From JAYQPD01 sp046050105 (GTDB lineage: Bacteria; Patescibacteriota; Minisyncoccia; Phycocordibacterales; UBA918): DNA of 12,149 bases. The notes under the pieces are model-generated. The model worked only from the letters and a program-made list of their open reading frames with translations, did no database searches and was not told where the DNA came from. The position numbers and the translations under genes were made by a program. The DNA lies in NCBI GenBank assembly GCA_046050105.1, contig JBJOQE010000048.1:1-12149 (forward strand). The letters run 5' to 3'. Shown piece by piece: positions 1-5,457 of this stretch (position 1 is the stretch's first letter; each line of letters begins with the position of its first letter).

Positions 1-126
1 TAAATTATTGTTAGTGACTCGTGACCGGTGCCTGCCTTTCTAAGGCGTTCAAAGTTGAAATAGAACAAAAGCGAGCTGGTGCTCGCTTTTGTTCTTTCAA
101 CTTTGACGCCGGAAGCGACACCGCGG
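1..126 (+). ncRNA. Tandem structured-RNA unit X (partial, cut by window edge)
   Basis: First of three diverged copies of a non-coding unit; its beginning lies outside the window. From about position 11 it aligns with unit Z: TTAGTGACTCGTGACCGG here against TTAGCAACTCGCGACCGG at 455. A small GCCTT-TCT-AAGGC hairpin follows, then a long terminator-like hairpin. An outer inverted repeat (44-60 against 95-110) extends that hairpin to a stem of about 30 bp with small bulges. No reading frame with protein character is seen. The family is not recognised; the RNA assignment and plus-strand orientation are inferred from the terminator-like end and its homology to unit Z. Confidence 0.45.
63..94 (+). 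terminator. Terminator-like hairpin ending unit X
   Basis: A perfect 14-bp stem (GAACAAAAGCGAGC, 63-76) and its complement (81-94) surround a TGGT loop. The 3' arm ends in GCTTTTGTTC and is followed by TTT. It lies where unit Z has its hairpin at 514-540. Confidence 0.5.
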
Positions 127-330
127 ACCTTGCCTGATACTTTTTGGAGCTTGCGAACAAAAATATCGACAAGGTGTACAGCCTCTGTAAGAGGCAGTTC
201 CCGCGTTCCAAGGTGTACTGTTCCTGTAAGGAGCGTGCTTGCATTTTTGCCAAGACTTAGTGACTTGGACCAGTCCATGCCTTCCAAGGTCGCTCTTTTC
301 CTTGTTGAGGGACGGCTACCCAGTCCGTAG
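127..330 (+). ncRNA. Tandem structured-RNA unit Y
   Basis: Middle unit. In order: a long hairpin (ACCTTG 127-132 with CAAGGT 170-175, inner GATA/TATC and TTTTT/AAAAA); a 5-bp hairpin GCCTC-TGTAA-GAGGC (181-195); a second one 39 nt on, GTTCC-TGTAA-GGAGC (220-234); the box GACTTAGTGACT (254-265); a CCTT-CC-AAGG mini-hairpin; and GTCGCTCTTTT (289-299). The latter is only the 3' arm of the terminator, as the 5' arm present in Z is missing. It closes with AGGGACGGCTACCC (308-321), repeated exactly in Z. The doubled TGTAA hairpin looks like a local 39-nt tandem duplication. Function unknown. Confidence 0.5.
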
Positions 331-341
331 GAGTGGGGTGA

Positions 342-360
342 GAAATGCTGGGAGCATTTC
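342..360. other. 8-bp hairpin between units Y and Z
   Basis: GAAATGCT (342-349) pairs with AGCATTTC (353-360) around a GGG loop. It lies in the linker between the second and third units and has no T-tract, so it is not an obvious terminator. Confidence 0.4.
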
Positions 361-365
361 GCAAG

Positions 366-563
366 AGGTTGTCGATATTTTCGAACGAAAGGAGAAAATA
401 TCATACAACCTGAACAGCGTCTGTAGGACGCAGTGCCAGCGTTTTTAAAAAGACTTAGCAACTCGCGACCGGCTCCCGGCTTTCCTACGAAGGTCTAAAC
501 TGAAATAAAACAGAAAGAGCGACCCCGGTGTCGCTCTTTTACTTTATCCAGGGACGGCTACCC
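366..563 (+). ncRNA. Tandem structured-RNA unit Z (most complete copy)
   Basis: Third and most complete unit. It opens with a hairpin (AGGTTGT 366-372 with ACAACCT 405-411, inner ATATTTT/AAAATAT), the counterpart of 127-175 but with different base pairs. Next is GCGTC-TGTAG-GACGC (417-431), matching the TGTAA hairpins of unit Y with changed yet still complementary stems. Then come the box GACTTAGCAACT (452-463), a CTTTC-CTAC-GAAGG mini-hairpin, the terminator at 514-540, and AGGGACGGCTACCC (550-563). Conserved loops with covarying stems argue for selection on RNA structure. No known RNA family was recognised (tmRNA, RNase P, SRP and 6S signatures were looked for and not found). Confidence 0.55.
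514..540 (+). terminator. Intrinsic terminator of unit Z
   Basis: A 10-bp stem AAAGAGCGAC (514-523)/GTCGCTCTTT (530-539), loop CCCGGT, ending in a short T-run. It would end a transcript of unit Z on the plus strand. Confidence 0.6.
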
Positions 564-566
564 CTC

Positions 567-593
567 GACAAACAGTCTCCCAGACTGTTTGTC
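567..593. other. 12-bp perfect hairpin upstream of the reductase gene
   Basis: GACAAACAGTCT (567-578) and AGACTGTTTGTC (582-593) form a perfect stem around CCC. It lies 39 nt before the reductase start and after the last RNA unit. No T-tract follows on the plus strand. It could be an operator, a leader structure or the end of the RNA region; the sequence does not decide. Confidence 0.45.
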
Positions 594-632
594 TGACTAT
601 GGTATTATTTCCCATATTCACTAATTCATTCT

Positions 633-1556
633 ATGTACGACCTACTCATCATTGGTGGCGGCCCAGGCGGAGTGTCTGCGGGTGTCTACGCATCACGCAA
701 ACAGCTTAAAACAGTACTGGTAGCCGAGGAGTGGGGTGGTCAAAGCGTTGTGTCTTCTGAGATCCAAAACTGGATAGGTACCATAGCCATTCCTGGAGCC
801 GATCTAGCGAAAGCGTTTGAAAATCACCTTAAAGCATACGCAGGCGATACGGTTATCATCAAGCATGGAGTGCGTGTTACTGCAGTGTCAAAATCGAGTG
901 AAGGTTTTTCGGCAACCTTGTCTAATGGAGAATTAGTTGATGCAAAAGCAGTACTTATTACTACCGGCTCCTCACGTCGAAAACTTGAAATCCCCGGTGC
1001 TGCCGAGCTTGATCATAAAGGCCTCACCTACTGTGCAACCTGTGATGGTCCCATTTTTGCTGGACAAGACGTAGTGGTGATTGGCGGCGGCAATGCAGCC
1101 TTTGAAACTGCGGCGCAGCTTCTGGCGTACGCCAAGAGCGTCACTCTGATGAACCGTAGTGCAGAATTTCGTGCTGACCCCGTGACTGTCGGGAAATTGC
1201 AAGAACATCCCAGTATGAGGATTATCAACAATGCAGTACCGACCTGTGTGCACGGCGAAAAGTTTGTATCCGGACTTGCCTACAAAGACACCCTCACCGG
1301 TGAAGAGCATGAGCTCAAGGTTGGTGGTATCTTTGTCGAGATTGGTCTCCTGCCAAATACCGGTTTCCTTGGAGATGTAGTAAAGCTCGATGCACACCAG
1401 CGCGTGGAAATTGACCCCTGGACACAACAGACCTCTACTCCCGGCGTGTGGGCTGCAGGCGACTGTACCAACATCAAATATCACCAGAACAATATTTCGT
1501 CAGGAGATGCAGTGAAGGCCCTCGAAGACATCTACGTCCACCTCAAAACAAAATAG
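633..1556 (+). CDS. Thioredoxin reductase/AhpF-like FAD-dependent disulfide reductase
   Basis: A 307-residue pyridine nucleotide-disulfide oxidoreductase, normal length for bacterial thioredoxin reductase. In the family, NAD(P)H electrons pass through FAD to a CxxC pair that reduces thioredoxin or a peroxiredoxin in the cytoplasm. Visible landmarks are the N-terminal FAD fingerprint GGGPGG (8-13), the redox pair C134-A-T-C137 followed by D138, a second dinucleotide fold GGGNAA (151-156), and the C-terminal FAD motif AAGDCT (274-279). The segment GIFVEIGLLPNT (232-243) resembles the reductase part of AhpF more than classical TrxB, and the NADPH-type HRR motif is reduced to NRSAEFR (174-180), so the cofactor preference could be NADH. 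It is a single gene; no Shine-Dalgarno precedes the ATG, which is the natural family start. A strong terminator follows at once. Confidence 0.93.
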   Translation: MYDLLIIGGGPGGVSAGVYASRKQLKTVLVAEEWGGQSVVSSEIQNWIGTIAIPGADLAKAFENHLKAYAGDTVIIKHGVRVTAVSKSSEGFSATLSNGELVDAKAVLITTGSSRRKLEIPGAAELDHKGLTYCATCDGPIFAGQDVVVIGGGNAAFETAAQLLAYAKSVTLMNRSAEFRADPVTVGKLQEHPSMRIINNAVPTCVHGEKFVSGLAYKDTLTGEEHELKVGGIFVEIGLLPNTGFLGDVVKLDAHQRVEIDPWTQQTSTPGVWAAGDCTNIKYHQNNISSGDAVKALEDIYVHLKTK

Positions 1557-1561
1557 TGCAC

Positions 1562-1593
1562 AAAGCCCCACACCAAAAGTGTGGGGCTTTTTT
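1562..1593 (+). terminator. Intrinsic terminator after the disulfide reductase
   Basis: AAAGCCCCACAC (1562-1573) and GTGTGGGGCTTT (1579-1590) pair around CAAAA, then TTT. A textbook Rho-independent terminator 5 nt after the stop codon. Confidence 0.93.
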
Positions 1594-2090
1594 ACCCAAG
1601 CATATAAAAATAAACCCCCACTAACGTAGGGGGTGCACGGTGCACTCAAGCGAAAACATGACCAAGCAGTTGTCTCAGATATTTTATATCCAATACAACC
1701 GAGTCGACCATGCCGGCCAGGACTAATCATCAAGGGAACAACCAGTGCTACGACCATTGATGGGTTTATCGCTTCACTCGTACACTGCCGGAGTTATATG
1801 TGCCACGCACCGGCTAGGCAAGCTGTATCTGCATGTACAGTACCAGAGTTACCTGTTTTGACAAGAGAAACCCGCCGTGAGGCGGGTTTCTCTCGCACAA
1901 CGTAGAGCTTTTCGAACCACAGAGAGTTATTGGCGTATGAATATACTCAAAGTAGTTCTAGGACTACTTTCTCACACGTCTAAAAAGTGTCAACAATGCG
2001 TTTTCTGCCATGATTTTGGGATATCCTGTGGACTTCCTGTGCATGGAGTGTGCACAACCGTGTGTACAAACTGTGCTCATACAGTGGAAT
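1594..2090. other. Intergenic stretch without a convincing gene
   Basis: About 500 bases with no frame of protein-like composition. It holds small palindromes (CCCCC...GGGGG around 1615-1632; CTGTA/TACAG at 1823-1840; an 8-bp AAAGTAGT/ACTACTTT hairpin at 1949-1970), a GGTGCAC doublet near 1631, and the 13-bp hairpin listed separately. The only small frame of note is a 51-codon Cys-rich one at 1937-2092. Confidence 0.5.
1864..1893. terminator. GC-rich 13-bp hairpin, possible bidirectional terminator
   Basis: AGAGAAACCCGCC (1864-1876) pairs perfectly with GGCGGGTTTCTCT (1881-1893) around GTGA. There is no clean T-tract on either side, so termination is possible but weak. A TTGACA word at 1858-1863 just before it has no matching -10. 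Confidence 0.4.
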
Positions 2091-2092
2091 AA
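1937..2092 (+). CDS. Possible small cysteine-rich protein (doubtful)
   Basis: A 51-codon frame with seven cysteines, most in the stretch KCQQCVFC to VCTNC (residues 17-46), preceded by a hydrophobic start. The Cys spacing could suggest a metal-binding peptide. However, the DNA here is rich in TGTG/TGCAC repeats, which generates Cys codons by itself. No ribosome binding site or -10 box was seen. It could equally be chance within a non-coding region. Confidence 0.15.
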   Translation: MNILKVVLGLLSHTSKKCQQCVFCHDFGISCGLPVHGVCTTVCTNCAHTVE

Positions 2093-2093
2093 A

Positions 2094-2474
2094 TTATGTC
2101 GCCCGCAGCACCTTGTAGTTAAGCCACGTAATATCCATATGCCTGTGGAAATATGTCACTACGATATAGGGTGCATTTGACTGCGTGGAGCTAAAAACTA
2201 AAATATGTCCAGGCTCATCGGATAGATGGGCTTGGGAATACCCATATGCTGTACGTCTCCGGATATACGCATGATGGGAGAACTCCATCGCATGGCGTGG
2301 CATACGCCCCACGAACCGAAAAGGAGTCTAAACAATCAGGAGGACGGGAGGCCATGAAGCGGTACGGGTGGAAATAGGCTGTACCGGTTCGCGAGCCATC
2401 GGCTGTGAGTCGTCTCATGGCACCCATGCATCTCTTGAACAAACACACCCCGCGCAAGCGGGGTGTGTTTGTGT
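2094..2474 (+). ncRNA. Candidate structured RNA upstream of the nitroreductase gene
   Basis: No protein gene is evident, but the plus strand folds well. An 11-bp stem CCAGGCTCATC/GATGGGCTTGG (2209-2235) includes two G-U pairs that would be mismatches on the other strand. A 13-bp stem CCCATATGCTGTA (2241-2253) with 2264-2278 has two single-base bulges. A GCCATGA/TCATGGC closing helix (2351-2357/2415-2421) encloses CGGTAC/GTACCG (2360-2386) and AGCC-ATC-GGCT (2394-2404). A 15-bp terminator-like hairpin follows at 2439-2472. Tests by eye against RNase P, tmRNA and SRP cores failed. The 5' end and the function are unknown. Confidence 0.35.
2439..2472. terminator. 15-bp GC-rich hairpin, terminator-like
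   Basis: ACAAACACACCCCGC (2439-2453) pairs perfectly with GCGGGGTGTGTTTGT (2458-2472) around a GCAA tetraloop. T-rich sequence lies inside the 3' arm rather than after it. It would close the candidate RNA to its left and insulate the nitroreductase promoter region. Confidence 0.55.
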
Positions 2475-2496
2475 CTACCCTCACCACGTATATTTC

Positions 2497-2547
2497 GCCT
2501 ATTAACTATACTTTTTATAGTTAATAGGCTATAGTTATGAAACTATA
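2497..2547. promoter_or_regulatory. Nested AACTATA/TATAGTT palindromes before the nitroreductase gene
   Basis: A perfect 14-bp inverted repeat GCCTATTAACTATA (2497-2510)/TATAGTTAATAGGC (2516-2529) is followed by a second palindrome TATAGTT (2530-2536)/AACTATA (2541-2547). The heptamer therefore occurs four times in 51 bp, ending 18 bp before the start codon. Such clusters are typical of repressor-binding sites. A -10-like TAATAT (2552-2557) directly downstream would be controlled by it. The regulator is not in the window. Confidence 0.55.
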
Positions 2548-2565
2548 CATCTAATATCACCGTTT

Positions 2566-3201
2566 ATGCACAACATCATCACAAAACTTTCATGGCGCTA
2601 CGCTACAAAGATTTTTAAAGTAGGAGCGCAGGTTTCAGACGAAGCACGTACCACCATCCTCGAAGCTGGCCGCATGGCCCCTACCGCCTATGGCCTCCAG
2701 CCATTTCGCATTATCCATGTGAAGAATCCTGAGGTTCGCGCCAAGCTTCGCACTGAAGCGGCCTTCAACCAAGCACAGGTAACCGATGCGGGCGACCTCT
2801 TCGTCATCGCGCGCCGCACCGACATTAACGAGGCGTTTGTCGATGCGTACGTTACACACATCGCAGAAGTGCGCGGTATGAACGTAGCCGACCTAGCAGG
2901 TTTTGCATCCATGATGAAAGGTGACATCCTTGCGCGAAGCGAAGAAGGCAAAGCAATGTGGGCGGGGCACCAGGCATACATCGCCCTTGGCATGATGCTT
3001 GAGACCGCAGCCCTTCTTGAGGTGGATAGCTGCCCCATGGAAGGTTTCGACCCTGCAAAAGTTGATGCGATTCTTGACCTTAAGGTACACAATGCATCAA
3101 GTCTTGCCCTCTTTGCGCTTGGCCACCGAGGTGAAGGCGACATCTACGCAACACTGCCGAAGGTTCGCCACGACATGAAAGACCTCGTCGTCACCGTGTA
3201 G
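2566..3201 (+). CDS. NfsB-like NAD(P)H nitroreductase (FMN flavoprotein)
   Basis: A 211-residue member of the nitroreductase family, close in layout to E. coli NfsB (217 residues), a homodimeric FMN enzyme that reduces nitroaromatics, quinones or flavins with NAD(P)H. Family signatures in order: the N-terminal W-R11-Y-A-T-K phosphate-binding stretch; PTAYGLQPF (39-47) in place of the usual PSSxNSQPW; the helical core HQAYIALGMMLETAALLEVDSCPMEGFD (135-162 region); LGHRGEGD (185-192); and LPKVRH (197-202). The start has no Shine-Dalgarno, but TAATAT lies 8 nt upstream, fitting a leaderless or near-leaderless transcript. The palindrome cluster before it suggests regulation, perhaps by redox or drug stress. 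It is transcribed alone and ends at a bidirectional terminator. The physiological substrate cannot be told. Confidence 0.92.
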   Translation: MHNIITKLSWRYATKIFKVGAQVSDEARTTILEAGRMAPTAYGLQPFRIIHVKNPEVRAKLRTEAAFNQAQVTDAGDLFVIARRTDINEAFVDAYVTHIAEVRGMNVADLAGFASMMKGDILARSEEGKAMWAGHQAYIALGMMLETAALLEVDSCPMEGFDPAKVDAILDLKVHNASSLALFALGHRGEGDIYATLPKVRHDMKDLVVTV

Positions 3202-3216
3202 GTATCTACGTATATC

Positions 3217-3259
3217 ACATCATAAAAGCCGCGGCCTTTGGCCGCGGCTTTTATGATGT
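3217..3259. terminator. Bidirectional terminator between convergent genes
   Basis: CATCATAAAAGCCGCGGCC (3218-3236) pairs with 3240-3258 around TTT, extended by A3217-T3259 to a 20-bp stem. The core CCGCGGCC is flanked by AAAA/TTTT, so it can stop transcription from the nitroreductase gene (+) and the metallopeptidase gene (-). Confidence 0.93.
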
Positions 3260-3267
3260 TCTATGTC

Positions 3268-4083
3268 TTAACGTCCCTCTGTGTATGAAAGGCACTCCTT
3301 GAGACTTCCCTCTTCATAGCCCAAGGTAAACGCCTCCACACGAGCAGCTGAGGAGCCGTGCGTCCACGTTTCAGGTTGCACCGTACCCTCCATGCGCTCC
3401 TGGATGCGGTCGTCGCCAACCGACGCAGCTGCATCCATCGCTTCCGCAATTTCGCCTGGTGCAAAAATAGATTGGTCACGCAGTGAGTGCGCCCACATAC
3501 CTGCAAAACAGTCCGCCTGCAGCTCAACTTGAATTGAGTCTGCGCCCGAGTCTAACGTTCCAAGCTGGTGCTGCACGTGGTGTCCTGCTTCATGTGCAAT
3601 CACGTACGCCTCGGCTACGTCGCCACCTTTCGCGCCGAGACGTTCCGTGAGCTCATTAAAAAATGTTTCATCGAGATATATCTTTTCATCGTTTGGGCAG
3701 TAGTGCGGGCCCACAACCTCACTTGCACCACCACATGCCGACTGTGTGCGGCCGCGAAACAACACGAGTTCATTCTTCTGGTATATCTTTGCCGACTTCG
3801 TAAACTCACGTGCCCACATATCATCGAGCGAGCCGAGCACTTGAGAGACAAACAACTCGTATGAATCCTCTCCTGCAAATTCTGCAGTTTCTTCAGTGCT
3901 TGTGGTCTGCACCTCAAATGCGCTTGGGTCGATCTGGGTAAGCACTGCGAGTGGGTCGCCACCCATAAGGTAGGTCACACCCACTAAGAGCAGCACACCG
4001 GTGATACTGAGGCCACCCGCACTCCTCAAGCCACGTCGATCGTCGACGTTTCCTCGTGACCCAATTTTATCCCAGAGTGCCAT
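3268..4083 (-). CDS. Membrane-anchored neutral zinc metallopeptidase (YpfJ family)
   Basis: A 271-residue protein of the YpfJ/putative neutral zinc metallopeptidase family, with family-typical length. The N-terminus GNVDDRRG (11-18) matches the family's short cytoplasmic start. One membrane helix follows (about 25-42), then a low-complexity linker and the catalytic domain. Zinc ligands are in H164-E-A-G-H168, with E165 catalytic and E187 (ELQADCFAG, 187-195) as likely third ligand. C117 and C129 (SACG...YCP) and C192/C264 may form disulfides. The THGSSAAR stretch (241-248) is also typical. It is last in the minus-strand group, 21 bp after the DUF1761 gene. No Shine-Dalgarno is seen, so co-transcription is inferred from spacing only. 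The substrate of this family is not established. Confidence 0.93.
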   Translation of the reverse strand: MALWDKIGSRGNVDDRRGLRSAGGLSITGVLLLVGVTYLMGGDPLAVLTQIDPSAFEVQTTSTEETAEFAGEDSYELFVSQVLGSLDDMWAREFTKSAKIYQKNELVLFRGRTQSACGGASEVVGPHYCPNDEKIYLDETFFNELTERLGAKGGDVAEAYVIAHEAGHHVQHQLGTLDSGADSIQVELQADCFAGMWAHSLRDQSIFAPGEIAEAMDAAASVGDDRIQERMEGTVQPETWTHGSSAARVEAFTLGYEEGSLKECLSYTEGR

Positions 4084-4104
4084 ATGATGTTTTTAGATTA
4101 AGTA

Positions 4105-4524
4105 CTACCCGAAAAGTTCAAGCACAAACACGCCAGCAAGCAGGCACATAAGTGAGCCGCCGGAAGCAATCGCAATTTTGGTCACCATCCACTCTTTTTT
4201 TGTACCACCGAAGAGTACTGCACTCACCTGTGTGGGGAGTACAAACCCGAGCCAGATAAACACCGCCATGCCGTATGGGTTCCACATACCACCAAAGGCA
4301 TACAAAAACATTGCGAGCACCACCGTCGTCACCACAGTAACCACAAATTGCAGAGCCAAATACGGAGCCATACCTGCTTCTGCTTTCTTCTGTTCTTCCG
4401 GTGAAAGTAAATTATGCCCGTGTATTTCTCCCCATAGCCTGCCGAAGATGGGCATATACCAAATGCCACCAATAATAAACTGTGCAACCGACGCAGCCAC
4501 CACAGCAACAATATTGATATCCAT
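4105..4524 (-). CDS. DUF1761 family membrane protein
   Basis: A 139-residue integral membrane protein with four predicted helices (about 4-26, 55-77, 83-106, 114-137). The motif GGIWYMPIFGRLWG (19-32) and PTQVSAVLFGGTKKEW (97-112) are characteristic of DUF1761. The function is not known. The first nine codons and everything upstream as far as the end of the VTT gene are repeated at 6378-6507, which shows that this gene originally followed the VTT gene directly, about 60 bp away, before the island entered. It now depends on whatever promoter lies in the repeat or on read-through from the island. Only the start copy at 4524 leads into a full gene. Confidence 0.85.
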   Translation of the reverse strand: MDINIVAVVAASVAQFIIGGIWYMPIFGRLWGEIHGHNLLSPEEQKKAEAGMAPYLALQFVVTVVTTVVLAMFLYAFGGMWNPYGMAVFIWLGFVLPTQVSAVLFGGTKKEWMVTKIAIASGGSLMCLLAGVFVLELFG

Positions 4525-4625
4525 AGAATGGTCTTAGGCGAATATACCCTAACGATACACCCTTCCTTTTGTGATGCAAGATGTCCTAGAGCAAGTTAAC
4601 CACAAAGTCGTACGCATAAACTCCA
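4496..4625. repeat. Left direct repeat of the island (about 130 bp)
   Basis: Aligns with 6378-6507 in the same orientation with roughly ten differences over 130 bp. It holds the first codons of the intact DUF1761 gene, a 61-bp spacer, and (minus strand) the last 13 or so codons of a VTT-gene copy reading GVYAYDFVVNLL-stop at 4586-4588. Homology stops sharply at both sides. Confidence 0.9.
4586..4625 (-). pseudogene. 3'-end remnant of a VTT-family gene in the left repeat
   Basis: On the minus strand this reads GVYAYDFVVNLL and TAG, identical in protein to the end of the intact VTT gene at 6467. It differs by GGA/GGG, GTT/GTC, GCG/GCC and GTT/GTC, all third-position silent changes. Upstream the frame soon meets a stop and shows no VTT similarity. 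Confidence 0.8.
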
Positions 4626-4750
4626 GGGGGAATAATCCCGCGGTTCGTAATTCACTTCGTTCATAACGTCCTCTGGACGCGCCTCGCGGCCTCGTTCCAC
4701 TCGGCACTCGATTCCCCGACTCAGCCACTTTTAGAGCTAGCCCGAGAAGG
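4626..4750. other. GC-rich non-coding segment at the left island junction
   Basis: A short GC-rich block unlike the AT-rich genes next to it. It has small hairpins (CGTT-CAT-AACG 4658-4668; CGTCC-TCT-GGACG 4667-4679; TAGCC/GGCTA 4738-4753 overlapping the HEPN stop codon) and the word CGATTCCCCGA (4709-4719), which resembles a tRNA T-arm end and recurs at 8282-8292. No gene is supported. It may be the boundary of the mobile segment. Confidence 0.4.
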
Positions 4751-5446
4751 CTACAAGAGTGATTCCGGCATAGAAGACGTGACTTCTTTAGCATCCCGGT
4801 TAACCAACTCCCATCCACATAAAAAATATGATAATAAACGCGCATCTTTCAAAATCGCTCCAAGGTCAGAAATGTGTTTAGGCGCAAGCCACATTGAATC
4901 AGATTCTGACACGTATTTCACATCCTTATTTTTGTGAGCAGAAACACGATGTCGGATCTTAACAAAACCTTTGTCTTTAAAATCTTTTTTAAGTCTTTCA
5001 AAATCAGCTCTGCCACATTTTTTAACAATTTCAGCATTAAGCTCTTTCATCACTTCCCCAGCTTGCTGGCTCGAAGTTTGTAAAGAAATCAAATAATCAC
5101 AATTTGGATTTGGATAATCTAACTCCATCTTTTCTTTATATTCTTTTGCTTTAAGACTCAAAGCACAGTCATCATTTTCATAGCTATGCGCCGTAAATGA
5201 TTTGATGATAGGTTCAAATCTTAACTCATTTTCATCTGTTGATTCAATTAAAGACCTTAGAATAATGACCGTTGAATCAAAGGCGTTGTTAGCCGTTAGA
5301 AGAGCAAATTTATTATAGTTAGAACGATCCTGTTGATTTAACTTTTTGTACAAAGACGAACATGTTTGAAAATTTGTATCCGCCAACCACACAAGCTCTT
5401 GGACACTAGTCTTGTATTGACTGGTAATAACTTGCTGTTTGCTCAT
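4751..5446 (-). CDS. HEPN-like protein (AbiU2-type), putative RNase toxin or effector
   Basis: A 231-residue, helix-rich, AT-rich gene. The recognisable part is KIRHRVSAHKNKDVK (163-177): R165 followed five residues later by H171 fits the HEPN RX4-6H motif, and the context resembles AbiU2-type HEPN proteins. An earlier helix, FDSTVIILRSLIEST (56-70), fits the usual first HEPN helix. HEPN proteins are mostly metal-independent RNases in phage defence and toxin-antitoxin systems; RNase activity here is inference. The gene follows the DUF3883 gene by 11 bp on the same strand, so the two are probably one operon and may act together. No Shine-Dalgarno is visible in the 11-bp gap. It lies inside the repeat-flanked island. 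Domain assignment is by motif only and could be wrong in detail. Confidence 0.6.
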   Translation of the reverse strand: MSKQQVITSQYKTSVQELVWLADTNFQTCSSLYKKLNQQDRSNYNKFALLTANNAFDSTVIILRSLIESTDENELRFEPIIKSFTAHSYENDDCALSLKAKEYKEKMELDYPNPNCDYLISLQTSSQQAGEVMKELNAEIVKKCGRADFERLKKDFKDKGFVKIRHRVSAHKNKDVKYVSESDSMWLAPKHISDLGAILKDARLLSYFLCGWELVNRDAKEVTSSMPESLL

Positions 5447-5457
5447 AAAATCTATAT

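Noticed and set aside
1..632. CRISPR array or integron attC array
   Set aside because: The repeats are long, diverged and unevenly spaced, with no short identical repeats and unique spacers and no attC end motifs; they fit RNA units better.
1..632. tmRNA, RNase P RNA, SRP RNA or 6S RNA
   Set aside because: None of the conserved core words of these RNAs was found by eye, and tandem triplication would be unusual for them.
972..1484. 170-codon open frame on the minus strand inside the reductase gene
   Set aside because: It lies antisense to a clearly recognised gene with all family motifs; composition is shadow-like and there is no start signal.
2688..3143. 151-codon minus-strand frame opposite the nitroreductase gene
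   Set aside because: Antisense shadow of a well-supported gene; rich in Arg/Ser/Ala as expected from reading the opposite strand.
4549..4845. 98-codon minus-strand frame across the island's left junction
   Set aside because: It overlaps the end of the HEPN gene in another frame, then the GC-rich block and the left repeat; Arg/Ser-rich junk composition.
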